A DNA stretch of 64,000 nt, from contig NZ_DLHL01000027.1 in NCBI RefSeq assembly GCF_002483225.1, positions 62,001-126,000 of the forward strand, in the 5' to 3' direction. Positions within the stretch are counted from its first letter, which is position 1; every line of letters begins with the position of its first letter. This document shows, piece after piece, positions 43,589-52,605 of the stretch. A program made the translations under genes and the position numbers. Source of the stretch: Gemmatimonas sp. UBA7669 (GTDB lineage Bacteria > Gemmatimonadota > Gemmatimonadetes > Gemmatimonadales > Gemmatimonadaceae). Under the pieces are notes generated by a model. That model ran no database searches and was not told the origin of the DNA. It worked only from the letters and a program-made list of their open reading frames with translations.

Positions 43589-44962
43589 CTACGCCGCGTG
43601 AGTTGGCGGTAGTGGTAGGCTGACGGACTTTGACGGCGCCGTGAGCGAGGACGGTACGCCGCTGGTGGTGGGTGCGGCCGCGGCAGTGCCGGCAGGTATC
43701 AGCCCACGGGCCGTGGCCATGGCGTTGGCCACCGCCGCCACCTCGGCGGGCACTGCGGTCGGTAGTGCTGTGCGCATACGCTTGCGCGCGCCGCCGCTGC
43801 GGCCAGCCTGTGAATCCGCGCTCGTGTTCGTGTTCGTGTTCGTGTTTGCGTTCGCGTTTGCAATCGCCGCGGACATGGCGGTGAGTTGACGGCGGCGCTT
43901 GCGGGCATACAGCAACTGATCCGCGCGCGCGAGCAGCTCAGGAACGCTGGCCGTGTCACCGGGACGGACACGGGTGTGCCCAATGGTGAGTGCGATGGTC
44001 GCGGGAAACGCGCCGCTGGCATTCAGCAAGGCCAGTCGCTCTTCGATGCGCTTCTGGATAATGCGTGCCCCAACGCCGTCGGCGGCGAGCGCCAGAATGG
44101 TGAACTCGTCGCCGCCCAGGCGCGCGACCACATCACAATCACGCACGGTGGACTGCAGGAGGCGCGACACCGCCTGCAGCGCACGATCACCGACCGCGTG
44201 GCCGTAGGTGTCGTTGAGTTGCTTGAAGCCGTCCATGTCGGCGTACATCACGACCGCGTCCTTGCCCTGACGACGCGCCACCCGCAATTGCTGCTCGGCC
44301 AGCGCGAGAAATCCGCGGCGATTGTAGAGCCGCGTGAGATCGTCGGTGAGCGAGGCGCGGCGCAGACGCACTTCCTCGCGCTTGCGGCGCGTGATGTCGC
44401 GTACGGTCACCGCCACGCCTTCCGACGTGGGCGTGACCTGATGCATGAGCCAGCCGGCAGCGAACTGGCGGCGGTCCGCACGCACCTCTTCCACGATGGG
44501 CGAGCCCAGTGTGAGTACCGCGGCGTAGCGTGCGAACAGCGTTTCGCCGAGCGGAGACGGCAGGTCGCGGCGCAACCGGCGTCCGGTCAGCTCAGTGGTG
44601 GCAGAACGAAACAGTGTGGCGGCGGTGGCGTTGACCTCGGTGATTTCGAGATCGTGGACGCTGCCGTCGCGGTTTCGCACTGCCCGCAGCAACATCACCC
44701 CGTCCACGCTGTGCTGCATGGCGTCCTCGAGACGCTGCATGCGCCGGCGCAACTCGGTGTCGTCCTGCATGCGACGCAGCAGCTCGTGATGCAGCAGGCG
44801 CCAGCCGATGATGGCGCAGCACAGGGCGGCCGCCGACAGCAGGGGAACCAACAGGGACAACGCCGGAAGCTGCACCACGCCCTGTGACAGGGCGAAGACG
44901 AAGAGGATCGAGAGCGTCAGCGCTCCCCAGAATGTGCTGCGCAGGGCGATGCGGTCGAGCAT
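43589..44962 (-). CDS. Membrane PAS-GGDEF diguanylate cyclase
   Basis: 457 residues from the ATG at 44962. Two N-terminal helices (about 10-50), a coiled region, a PAS domain (DAMQHSVDGVMLLRAV ... VTVRDITRRKREE), and a GGDEF domain with an intact LGGDEFTIL site. A DDLTRLYNRRGF start and DMDGFKQLNDTYGHAVGD are also present. It should make c-di-GMP; RxxD at the I-site is not obvious. The C-terminal tail (~90 residues) is low-complexity, with an alternating N-A/N-T run encoded by a hexanucleotide repeat. It converges with the kinase gene at 43529. Confidence 0.9.
   Translation of the reverse strand: MLDRIALRSTFWGALTLSILFVFALSQGVVQLPALSLLVPLLSAAALCCAIIGWRLLHHELLRRMQDDTELRRRMQRLEDAMQHSVDGVMLLRAVRNRDGSVHDLEITEVNATAATLFRSATTELTGRRLRRDLPSPLGETLFARYAAVLTLGSPIVEEVRADRRQFAAGWLMHQVTPTSEGVAVTVRDITRRKREEVRLRRASLTDDLTRLYNRRGFLALAEQQLRVARRQGKDAVVMYADMDGFKQLNDTYGHAVGDRALQAVSRLLQSTVRDCDVVARLGGDEFTILALAADGVGARIIQKRIEERLALLNASGAFPATIALTIGHTRVRPGDTASVPELLARADQLLYARKRRRQLTAMSAAIANANANTNTNTNTSADSQAGRSGGARKRMRTALPTAVPAEVAAVANAMATARGLIPAGTAAAAPTTSGVPSSLTAPSKSVSLPLPPTHAA
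43823..43858 (-). repeat. Hexanucleotide repeat in the GGDEF gene
   Basis: CGTGTT occurs four times in tandem on the + strand, then two variant units. On the coding strand it gives an Asn-Thr/Asn-Ala run. Because the unit is a multiple of three, copy-number change would alter length without frameshift. Confidence 0.85.
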
Positions 44963-45310
44963 GAAGGAGGGTGCAGGGCAGATGGCGGTTCCATACCGTC
45001 GTCGGCTGGAACAATAGAACGCCCGGCTGCCTGGCCGTGTGGAGGTAGACGGTGCAACCGTCGTGCCACGGCTGAGCTTTGTTCCCCAACTTGAGAAAGT
45101 GCATGTGGACAAACCCCGCACGTTGTTGTCGGGGAATGGTTTACGTACCAATTCGGACGTGTCTGACCTGATTTGAGTTCGGGCCGAAGACGGAGCCCAA
45201 GGCCCACGGAACGGCGTGCTGGGACCGGACGTTCATGCCGGTCTCTTCCGTTTCACCACTCGGCAGAAATGTCCGGATTCGTGTCCGGATTTGCGACGAC
45301 GCGAGCGGGG
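44963..45310. other. Gene-free region upstream of the GGDEF gene
   Basis: 348 bp between the actP stop and the GGDEF start, both on the - strand. The GGDEF promoter should be here. I see no convincing promoter pair, riboswitch or repeat. Extended in-frame codons upstream of the chosen GGDEF ATG exist but have no coding character. Confidence 0.5.
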
Positions 45311-46867
45311 TCAGCCGAGCAGGACCTTGGTTTCCAGTTCGTGATCGCGCTGCTGCTGGCGTTGGGCCTGTTCCGGCGTGCCTGCCACTGTCGGGCGCAG
45401 CAGCGAAACCACGATGCCGGTAAGGAAGGACAGGGGAATGGTCACGAGCGCCGGATTCTTGAGCGGAAACCAGGCGTCCGGCTTCCCGAGCAGGTCCACC
45501 TGCACCGCTGGCGAGAGCGCAATGAAGCTCAGCGTGGACAGGGTGCCCACGATCATGCTGGCGGCGGCGCCAGCCGTGCTGGTGCGTCGCCAGAACACAC
45601 TCAGCACCAGAGCGGGGAAGTTGGCGCTGGCTGCGATGGCAAAGGCGAGGCCCACCATGAACGCCACGTTCTGCCCCTTGAAGGCCACGCCGAGCACAAT
45701 GGCCACGAGGGCCAGGCCCACCGTCGCGAGGCGCGCCACGCGGATTTCTTCACCCGGCCTGGGATGTCCTCGCCGAATCACACTGGCCCAGAGGTCGTGC
45801 GAGATGGCGGCCGCGCCCGACAGCGCGAGTCCCGCGACAACGGCAAGAATGGTGGCGAAGGCCACTGCGGCGATGAAACCGAGGAAGGCGCGACCACCGA
45901 GCAGTTCCGCCAGCATCGGCGCGGCCATATTGCCACCGGCGTCGATGCTGCGAATGGTGTCGGGGCCCACCAATACCATGGCCCCGAAGCCGAGCACAAA
46001 GGTCATGAGGTAGAACAGACCAATGAGCCCGGTGGCAATGAACACCGATTGCCGCGCCGCCCGTGCATCGGGCACCGTGTAGAAGCGCATGAGAATGTGT
46101 GGCAGGCCCGCCGTGCCGAACATCAGCGCGAGCCCCAGTGACACGGCGTCCCAGGGATTGCTCACCAGCTTGCCGGGGGCCAGCACACCGGCGCCGTGTT
46201 TGGCGGCGGCCGCCGCGAAAAGCGCGCGCGGGTCGAAGCCGAAGCGAGAGAGTACCAATGCGGCCAGCAGCGCCGCCCCACCCAGCAGCAGCACGGCCTT
46301 CACGATCTGCACCCAGGTGGTGGCGAGCATGCCACCAAAGAGCACGTAGGCCATCATGGCCAGGCCTACAATGATCACCGCACTCTCGTACGGAATACCA
46401 AAGAGCAGGCGAATGAGACTGCCGGCGCCCACCATTTGTGCGATGAGATAGAACGCAATGGTGGCGAGCGTGCCAAGAGCCGCACTCACGCGCACCGGTG
46501 TGGGGTCGAGTCGAGCGGCCACCACATCGGCAAAGGTGTAGCGCCCAAGATTGCGCAGCGGCTCGGCAATGAGAAACACCACCACCGGCCATCCCACGAG
46601 CCAGCCCGTGGAGTATATGAGGCCGTCGAAGCCACTGGTGGAGACGAGACCCGCAATGCCCAGAAACGATGCCGCGCTCATGTAGTCGCCGGCGAGCGCA
46701 AAGCCGTTCTGGCCGGCAGTCACCGAGCGGCCGGCCGCATAAAAGTGTTCAGCCGTTCGCGTGCGTCGTGCGGCCCACCAGGTGATGCCGAGCGTGATGG
46801 CGATGAACACGCCGAAAAACGCGATGGCCACCGGATCCGGTGTGCCGAAACGCGGCGTGTCGCTCAT
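45311..46867 (-). CDS. actP: Sodium/solute symporter, ActP-type acetate permease
   Basis: 518 residues with about 13 transmembrane helices. ITWWAARRTRTAEHFYAAGRSV, GFALAGDYMSAASFLGI, GTAGLPHILMRFYTVPDA and the GxxxxLSGAAAISHDLW region are diagnostic of the ActP branch of the SSS family, which imports acetate and short carboxylates with Na+ or H+. The start overlaps the DUF485 gene (ATGA), the usual yjcH-actP arrangement. No acs gene is adjacent, so the exact substrate is inferred. Confidence 0.92.
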   Translation of the reverse strand: MSDTPRFGTPDPVAIAFFGVFIAITLGITWWAARRTRTAEHFYAAGRSVTAGQNGFALAGDYMSAASFLGIAGLVSTSGFDGLIYSTGWLVGWPVVVFLIAEPLRNLGRYTFADVVAARLDPTPVRVSAALGTLATIAFYLIAQMVGAGSLIRLLFGIPYESAVIIVGLAMMAYVLFGGMLATTWVQIVKAVLLLGGAALLAALVLSRFGFDPRALFAAAAAKHGAGVLAPGKLVSNPWDAVSLGLALMFGTAGLPHILMRFYTVPDARAARQSVFIATGLIGLFYLMTFVLGFGAMVLVGPDTIRSIDAGGNMAAPMLAELLGGRAFLGFIAAVAFATILAVVAGLALSGAAAISHDLWASVIRRGHPRPGEEIRVARLATVGLALVAIVLGVAFKGQNVAFMVGLAFAIAASANFPALVLSVFWRRTSTAGAAASMIVGTLSTLSFIALSPAVQVDLLGKPDAWFPLKNPALVTIPLSFLTGIVVSLLRPTVAGTPEQAQRQQQRDHELETKVLLG

Positions 46868-47292
46868 GATTCCGTCCGCGCGCTGTCATGATGGGCAGCC
46901 ACCTGGGCGCGCAGGGCGGCCAGCGCCGGGTCGTACTGCGTGTTGGCCCAGCGCACATAGACCAACGTGAGCAGCCAGGCCGCCACGATGACCAGTGCTC
47001 CCAACACGATGCCCAGCGACAGACCATCACCGAGGGCGGTGGCGAGGGTGGCGGGTTGGAAAGCCACCAGCAGAATGAAGCCGAAGTACACGGTCACCAT
47101 GGCCAGCGTGAGGCTGGCGGCCACGCGCCACCGCCTAGCGGAGAGGGCGCGGGCGCTGCTCAGTACGGCCGGTGGTACGACGGCTGGGACATCCGGTGGG
47201 ATGTCCCTCGGGATGTCCCGCGGGATGTCCCGTGGGCCCGTCTGGCTGTTGCGGTCGGAGTGACGATGAGCGGAATGACGATCGGATGACAT
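46864..47292 (-). CDS. DUF485 (YjcH-like) membrane protein with repetitive N-terminus
   Basis: 142 residues. Two transmembrane helices (VYFGFILLVAFQPATLATAL and LGIVLGALVIVAAWLLTLVYVRWAN) define DUF485, the small partner found with actP. The first ~60 residues are unusual: His/Arg-rich, followed by D-I-P-R and D-I-P-P units encoded by a 12-bp tandem repeat at 47186-47233. A start inside the repeat would give a more normal ~100-residue protein. The 3' end overlaps the actP start. Confidence 0.82.
   Translation of the reverse strand: MSSDRHSAHRHSDRNSQTGPRDIPRDIPRDIPPDVPAVVPPAVLSSARALSARRWRVAASLTLAMVTVYFGFILLVAFQPATLATALGDGLSLGIVLGALVIVAAWLLTLVYVRWANTQYDPALAALRAQVAAHHDSARTES
47186..47233 (-). 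repeat. 12-bp tandem repeat in the DUF485 gene
   Basis: Four units of GGGATGTCCCNN (the first diverged as GGGACATCCGGT). Each core is nearly self-complementary, so the region can form several alternative hairpins. It is in frame and adds four residues per unit. Confidence 0.85.
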
Positions 47293-47397
47293 GGCGCGCG
47301 AAAGTAGAGCGCGGCTAGCTTCCACGATAGAGGGCGCCGTTGTCCCATGTGGCGGCGCTCCGCTCTGATCGGTTGGTCCTGTCGTCCTTTCGCCCCT

Positions 47398-47850
47398 GTG
47401 CCGGTGTCCATTCGCCAGTTCATCGCCCTCGGCAGTCTGGTCAACGCCCTCGTGGCGCTGTACCTGCATCTCTGGAAGCTCGGCCTCATGGGCAGTCTCG
47501 CCTGCAGCAGCGGCGGCGGCTGCGCCTATGTGCAGGGCAGTCCATGGAGTTGGTTTCTCGGCGTGGATGTCGCGCTCATTGGCGCGGTGGGCTACAGCGT
47601 GCTGTTCGTCGTGGCCATTGTCGGGTCGCTGCCAAGGTTCGAAGACACGCCGTGGGTGACCCGCGTCATGCAGGGACTCATTTGGGCTGCGGTGCTCTTC
47701 ACGCTGCGCCTCAAGTACGGTGAGTTCATTGTGCTCAAGAGCTTCTGCTCGTGGTGCGCCATTTCTGCGGTCAGCATTACGGTGTTTGCGGTGCTGGTCA
47801 CGCTCGATGCGCGGCGGGTGCTCAGGGCGAATTCGCCGCACCTGACATGA
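47398..47850 (+). CDS. Vitamin K epoxide reductase-family membrane protein
   Basis: 150 residues from the GTG at 47398 (an ATG at 47347 would add 17 residues without hydrophobicity). Four hydrophobic helices. A lumenal-loop cysteine pair (ACSSGGGCAY), a serine in the WSWFLG region and the CxxC CSWC near helix 4 fit VKOR, which oxidises a thioredoxin-like partner and reduces quinone. The gene converges on a thioredoxin-fold gene with a 29-bp overlap of coding ends. Confidence 0.87.
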   Translation: MPVSIRQFIALGSLVNALVALYLHLWKLGLMGSLACSSGGGCAYVQGSPWSWFLGVDVALIGAVGYSVLFVVAIVGSLPRFEDTPWVTRVMQGLIWAAVLFTLRLKYGEFIVLKSFCSWCAISAVSITVFAVLVTLDARRVLRANSPHLT

Positions 47851-48352
47851 CGGCCACCCAGCGTTTCATTTCGTCGTAAATGAGATAGCCCGGCACGGTG
47901 GCCAGGACGCGCCCCGTGTCGTCCACGGCAATGAACACCGGCGTGCCAACCTGACGCAGTGAGGCCTTGAGGTCCGCAGCGGAGCCCACCGGCCCAACGA
48001 GACGCGCGCCGGCAATGCCTTCGCTCTCGAGCATCGGCTTGCCGAATGGTGCGCCTTCCAGCGTGAGCACGGTGAGCCTGGGCAGGGGCTGACCGGCGGC
48101 AATCTGACCAATATCGCGCAGCGACTTCTTGCACCAGGGGCAGGTGCGCGAGTTGATCATGATGATGGTGGGCGTCTTGTCGGCAAGCAGCGGGACCACG
48201 CGCCCTCTGAGATCGCGCACCTGAGTCACCCCCAGTTGATCCTTCACCTGTGGCGCGCGTGGTTCAGACAGCGCACGTTGTGCCACGAGGCCGGTGCAGG
48301 CCAGTGCGACGGCCACAAGGGCCAAGGTGCTGCGTGAGACGCGCCGCGACAT
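47822..48352 (-). CDS. Exported thioredoxin-fold protein
   Basis: 176 residues. A signal peptide or membrane anchor (STLALVAVALACTGLVAQ) is followed by a thioredoxin-like domain with C71-P-W-C74 and the cis-Pro region VGTPVFIAVDD. It is a plausible periplasmic thiol oxidant or reductant partner of the VKOR encoded tail to tail with it. Their 3' ends overlap by 29 bp. It lies 5 nt upstream of the phosphopantetheinyl transferase stop. Confidence 0.87.
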   Translation of the reverse strand: MSRRVSRSTLALVAVALACTGLVAQRALSEPRAPQVKDQLGVTQVRDLRGRVVPLLADKTPTIIMINSRTCPWCKKSLRDIGQIAAGQPLPRLTVLTLEGAPFGKPMLESEGIAGARLVGPVGSAADLKASLRQVGTPVFIAVDDTGRVLATVPGYLIYDEMKRWVAVMSGAANSP

Positions 48353-48357
48353 GATGC

Positions 48358-49122
48358 CTAGGCGCCGGCGTTGGCGCGATCGAGGCCGCGATCGACGTTG
48401 CGATCCACGCTGTAGGCCGTGGCCACGATCCAGTCCTCGTCGAGCTGCCAGGTGGCCCGTACCGATGTGGGGCCGTTGGCCATTTCAGGCAGCAACAGCG
48501 TAACCTGCGTGTCGCCGGGGTGCGTGACCTCAAGCTCCACTTCGGTGAAGCGCACGTAGCGCTCGACAAAGGGATCGATGGCCTTGTACACCGCTTCCTT
48601 GAGTGCGAAGTGCACCAGGACCTGTTCGCGCTGATGTAGCGGATCGTGGCTCAGGGACTCGATGGCCGCGTACTCCCGCGCCGTGAGGATCTTGCGCGCG
48701 ATGGACGGCCGGTCGAGATCGGCCGGCTGGGGGCGGCGTTCGAGATCCAGTCCCAGGTGATGCAGGCCCGGCACACGCGGCGCCACGGCGGCCATCGCCC
48801 GCGTCCGCTTGTGGGTAATGGACCCGGTCACGTGCTCGGGCAAGGCGGGGGCGCCGCGCGGGGTGCGCCGAATGGCCTCGCCGGCCAGGGGCGCCACGTC
48901 GGGCAGGGCACGCAGCGCGTCACGCATGGCCTGACGACCCGCCACGAAGGTGGCGCGCCGCGGCGCGGGCAGGCCGCGCGCCATGGCCGCTTCGATGGGG
49001 TGCAGCGTGCCGTCGGCTACCAGCTGGTTGAGGACCGCATTCCACGCGTCCTCATCGGGCACGACCGGAACCGCGGCCTGCGCCGTGGCCGTGACGAACG
49101 GAGAGGCAAGAGACGACGCCAT
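48358..49122 (-). CDS. 4'-phosphopantetheinyl transferase (EntD/Sfp-like)
   Basis: 254 residues from the ATG at 49122. Motifs in order: R-rich FVAGRQAMRDAL, GSITHKRTRAMAAVAP, GLDLERR (Mg2+ site) and FALKEAVYKAIDPF (the WxxKEA-type motif). It activates carrier proteins of polyketide, peptide or fatty-acid synthases. No such synthase is near. It is divergent from the MFS gene with 58 bp between starts. Confidence 0.9.
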   Translation of the reverse strand: MASSLASPFVTATAQAAVPVVPDEDAWNAVLNQLVADGTLHPIEAAMARGLPAPRRATFVAGRQAMRDALRALPDVAPLAGEAIRRTPRGAPALPEHVTGSITHKRTRAMAAVAPRVPGLHHLGLDLERRPQPADLDRPSIARKILTAREYAAIESLSHDPLHQREQVLVHFALKEAVYKAIDPFVERYVRFTEVELEVTHPGDTQVTLLLPEMANGPTSVRATWQLDEDWIVATAYSVDRNVDRGLDRANAGA

Positions 49123-49180
49123 ACCCTGAAAACTACGAGGAACCAGTGCAAATGTGTGAGTCGTCTGCCAGCTTTGAGGC

Positions 49181-50614
49181 GTGACCAGACCCTCGTCATC
49201 CCCCGACGCCCCGCTTTCTGCCGGCACGGCGCCTATCGGCGCACCGCCTATCGGCACGGCGCCTGTTGTGTCCTCCACGCACGCGTGGTATGCGGTGCTG
49301 GTGCTCACGCTCGCCAATGTGTCGGGCTTTGTGGATCGCCAGATCCTGTCGCTGCTGACGGTCCCGCTCAAGCGCGACCTGCAGCTCAGCGACACGCAAG
49401 TGAGTCTGCTCATCGGTTTGGGCTTTGCCGTGTTCTACTCGGTGCTGGGTCTGCCAATCGGTCGCTGGGTGGACCGCGGCATGCGGCCGCGCATTGTCGC
49501 GCTGGGCGCCGCGCTGTGGAGCGTGATGACGCTGCTGACCGGCATCACACGCGGCTACGGACAGTTGTTTCTCGCGCGTGTTGGCGTTGGCGTGGGTGAG
49601 GCCACACTGGGGCCGGCGGCGGTGTCCATCATTGCCGATCAATTTCCGCGCGAGAAGTTGGGCACGGCCATGAGCACCTACATGGTCGGCACCTTTGCCG
49701 GTTCGGGCGTGGCGTACGCGCTCGGTGCCTACATCGTGGGACGCGTGGATCAGCCGGGCATGATTACGCTGCCGCTGGTGGGCGAGATCTTCCCGTGGCA
49801 GACGGTCTTCTTCTGGATTGGCGCGCCGGGACTGCTGATCGCGTTGCTGGCGCTGTCCATTCGTGAGCCGCGGCGTGAGGCCGCCGCCGCCGCCGCGGCC
49901 GCTGCGCGCCTGTCGAGCGGAACGTCGGCATCATCGTCCGCGTCGGCCGTGGGTTTTGCTGATGTCTGGCAGTATGTGCGCAGCAATCTGCGCACCATCG
50001 GTGCGCTGTCGCTGGGCTTCGCGTTTTCGGCCAGCGTGAACTACGGCGTGGGTGCGTGGATGGCGGCGTTCTTCGTGCGTACGCACGCATGGAGCATTGA
50101 GCAGGCCGGTACGCTGCAGGGCGTGCTGACCTTCACCATCGGCCCCATTGGCGTGATGGCCGGTGGACGCCTGAACGACTGGCTGGCGCGACGCGGCCAT
50201 GTGGATGCGCCGCTGCGTGTGGGCTTGCTTGGCGCCCTTGGCATGGCGGTGTTTGCCGGACTGTACCCGGCGGTGCCGTCGGCCATGGTGGCCGCCGTGC
50301 TGCTGGTGCCGGTAAACCTGTTTGCGGCCATGCCCTGGGGCGCGGCCAACGCGGCCATCGCCGAAGCCATGCCGGCGCGTCTGCGCGGCCAAGGCAGCGC
50401 GATCTATCAGCTGGTCGTGAACCTGGTGTCCGGTGTGCTGGGACCCACGGCGGTGGCGCTGCTGACTGATCGTGTGTTCGGTGACGAAAGCATGCTGCGC
50501 TGGAGTCTCGTCATTGCCAGCATTGGCGGCATGATGCTCGCCTCCGCGCTGATGCTATATGCGAGGGCGGCGTACGTAGCGACCGTGACTGCAGTACGTG
50601 CCGAGCATGCCTAA
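49181..50614 (+). CDS. MFS transporter, spinster-like
   Basis: 477 residues from a GTG, 12 helices. NVSGFVDRQILSLLTVPLKRDL at helix 1, GRWVDRGMRPRIVALG in loop 2-3 and GVGEATLGPAAVSIIADQFP in helix 5 match the spinster/hexuronate-like MFS subgroup. A low-complexity Ala/Ser linker (about 225-255) separates the two halves. The substrate is unknown. The N-terminus repeats a short Pro-Ile-Gly motif (GTAPIGAPPIGTAP). Confidence 0.85.
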   Translation: MTRPSSSPDAPLSAGTAPIGAPPIGTAPVVSSTHAWYAVLVLTLANVSGFVDRQILSLLTVPLKRDLQLSDTQVSLLIGLGFAVFYSVLGLPIGRWVDRGMRPRIVALGAALWSVMTLLTGITRGYGQLFLARVGVGVGEATLGPAAVSIIADQFPREKLGTAMSTYMVGTFAGSGVAYALGAYIVGRVDQPGMITLPLVGEIFPWQTVFFWIGAPGLLIALLALSIREPRREAAAAAAAAARLSSGTSASSSASAVGFADVWQYVRSNLRTIGALSLGFAFSASVNYGVGAWMAAFFVRTHAWSIEQAGTLQGVLTFTIGPIGVMAGGRLNDWLARRGHVDAPLRVGLLGALGMAVFAGLYPAVPSAMVAAVLLVPVNLFAAMPWGAANAAIAEAMPARLRGQGSAIYQLVVNLVSGVLGPTAVALLTDRVFGDESMLRWSLVIASIGGMMLASALMLYARAAYVATVTAVRAEHA

Positions 50615-50769
50615 GCAGCCCTGGGTTGTGCGCTCCGCGCTGTGGGTTTGAGCGGTTCCGCACCAGCGCCCCCGCGGACCGCCGCGATCCGGCCACATGC
50701 ACCACCCACACTCACAGCCCACGGCTCACATCCCACAACTGTGGGTGGCCAGCCGCAGTTCAAACGGGC

Positions 50770-52062
50770 TCATACCCTGATCCGATTCGTCGCCCTCGTC
50801 ACCACATTGCCCGCCAGCATGCCGGCGGCGAGTGAAATGCCGATGATGGCCACACGAAACCCCGTCTGGATGCCCGTCTCGATTTCCTGACCCAGCAGCG
50901 ATTGCACGCTGCGGAACCCCACGCTGCCCGGAACGAGAATGAGCAGGCCCGGCACCTGCGTCACCATGGCCACGCGGCGTTTGACGCGCGCAAACACGTT
51001 GCTGCCCGCGCTGACCACCAGTGCGCCGAGGAACGCACCGAGTTCTTCGCCATACGTGGCGCCGGCGAACTTGGAGGTCAGATAGGCCGCCGCGCAGGCC
51101 AGCACGATCAGCGGCGCATCGCGCGGTGGACCGTTGAGCAGCACGGTGAAGGCCAGCGGCGCAACCAGCAGCGCCGCCCACTCGGTCCATGCGGGAAGCG
51201 GCGTCGTCCAGCTGAACTGTGCAGCGCCCGGGACCTGCTCGCGCAGAATGTGTTCCAGCACCACGCCGGTCTTGGCACCGAGCGCCAAACCAAAACCCAA
51301 GCCAAGAAAGGTCACAAGAGCACCGGACATGCGTGCCGTGCCCGACGCGAGATGGCGCGTGGAAAGCTCCGACAGTGCCACGGTGAACGTGAGACCCGGC
51401 ATGAGAATCACGAGACCGGCCAGTGACGTCAGAAAGCCGTTGCCCGAACGCATCACGCCGTCGAACGCGAAGGCCATGGTGGTGACCACAAAGGCAGCCA
51501 GCGGCTCGGTGATGTGCCGAGTGCTTTCGAAGCGGCTGGTGCTGAGCGACACGGCGGCCGTGATGAGTCCGAGAAACGACGCGATCACCACGTCGCCGGC
51601 CCGTACGCGGAGGAAGCAGGCCACGGCGGCCGATGCGAGCACGAAGGCCAGTACCACGAGCCAAGGCTTATACACCGGTGGCTCACGGTCCATGGCGTCG
51701 ATCAGTGCCAATCCTTCGGTTGGCGCGATCTCGCCTTCCACCACGCGTCGCGTGACTTCCCCGAGACGGGCCAGCTGGCCGAGGTTGGGCTCACCGGGTT
51801 CCACGCGCAGCAGGTGGACATGCTGCTGTTCCACGTCGCCGATACCCACCATGATGCTGGTGGGTGTGGAGAAGAACTCGGCCTTGAGGCCGAGCTGACG
51901 GGCCGCGGCGGTGAGTGCGGCCTCGAGTCGATTGGCCGGCGTGCCGTGCTGGTGCAGGGCGCGGGCGAGCTGCAGGATGAACCGCCGGGCGGCGAGCGAA
52001 TCGGCCATATCTGGCAGCGTACGGCCGGCAAGGGCACCGCGCAACGGGGAAATGGGTATCAT
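50770..52062 (-). CDS. Threonine/serine exporter family protein (ThrE-like)
   Basis: 430 residues. The N-terminal soluble domain (ALHQHGTPANRLEAALTAAARQLGLKAEFFSTPTSI) is the DUF1212 part, followed by about 10 helices including the second-half family domain (VPGLLILVPGSVGFRS). In Corynebacterium ThrE exports threonine and serine. An ATG at 52008 is an alternative start. It is divergent from the FKBP gene with 55 bp between starts. The 155 bp on its 3' side (50615-50769) contain GTGGG-rich sequence and no gene. Confidence 0.86.
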   Translation of the reverse strand: MIPISPLRGALAGRTLPDMADSLAARRFILQLARALHQHGTPANRLEAALTAAARQLGLKAEFFSTPTSIMVGIGDVEQQHVHLLRVEPGEPNLGQLARLGEVTRRVVEGEIAPTEGLALIDAMDREPPVYKPWLVVLAFVLASAAVACFLRVRAGDVVIASFLGLITAAVSLSTSRFESTRHITEPLAAFVVTTMAFAFDGVMRSGNGFLTSLAGLVILMPGLTFTVALSELSTRHLASGTARMSGALVTFLGLGFGLALGAKTGVVLEHILREQVPGAAQFSWTTPLPAWTEWAALLVAPLAFTVLLNGPPRDAPLIVLACAAAYLTSKFAGATYGEELGAFLGALVVSAGSNVFARVKRRVAMVTQVPGLLILVPGSVGFRSVQSLLGQEIETGIQTGFRVAIIGISLAAGMLAGNVVTRATNRIRV

Positions 52063-52117
52063 TCAGGAATCGGGCGGCCGGATGGGTCGGACGCCCAGCC
52101 CCCCTGCTCGTGTTTCC

Positions 52118-52600
52118 ATGATCCCGACGTTTTTTCGCATCGCCCGCCGCGTCGTGCCGGCGTGTGTCGTTGCCGCTGGTCTTGCCGCCTGTGGTGGCGA
52201 CAGTGGCCCCACCGACGTGCCGTCCAACCCGGCGGTCGAGACCTACGCGCCCGCACTGGGCGTCAACATTGCGCAGATGAACAAGCGCAGTGACAACCTC
52301 TACCTGCAGGACCTCACCGTGGGGACCGGCACCGAACTGGCGGCCGGCGACTCGCTCCAGGTGCGGTACTCGGGCTGGCTCGTGAATGGTGGTCGCTTTG
52401 ACAGCGGCACGATCGCGTTTCGCATTGGCGTGCGGCAGGTCATCCGCGGCTGGGACGAAGGCCTGCCCGGCATGAAGGTGGGTGGCAAGCGCAAGCTCGT
52501 TATCGGTTCCGACTGGGCCTACGGGCCCGGTGGCCAGGGTCCAATTCCGCCGAACGCCACGCTGGTGTTTGACGCGGAACTGCTCAACGTCTACAAGTGA
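52118..52600 (+). CDS. FKBP-type peptidyl-prolyl isomerase lipoprotein
   Basis: 160 residues. A lipoprotein signal with GLAAC (C25 lipidated) is followed by an FKBP domain: VRYSGWLVNGGRFDSG, QVIRGWDEGLPGMKVGGKR, IGSDWAYG and IPPNATLVFDAELL. It is expected to sit in the periplasm facing a membrane and to assist folding of exported proteins. The ATG at 52118 fits the signal peptide best; 52082 is an alternative. Confidence 0.93.
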   Translation: MIPTFFRIARRVVPACVVAAGLAACGGDSGPTDVPSNPAVETYAPALGVNIAQMNKRSDNLYLQDLTVGTGTELAAGDSLQVRYSGWLVNGGRFDSGTIAFRIGVRQVIRGWDEGLPGMKVGGKRKLVIGSDWAYGPGGQGPIPPNATLVFDAELLNVYK

Positions 52601-52605
52601 TTCCC

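Noticed and set aside
50615..50769. GTGGG/CCCAC-rich convergent region as a CRISPR or structured RNA
   Set aside because: The repeats are short and irregular, with no spacer structure; only a 6-bp CCCACA/TGTGGG palindrome is seen.
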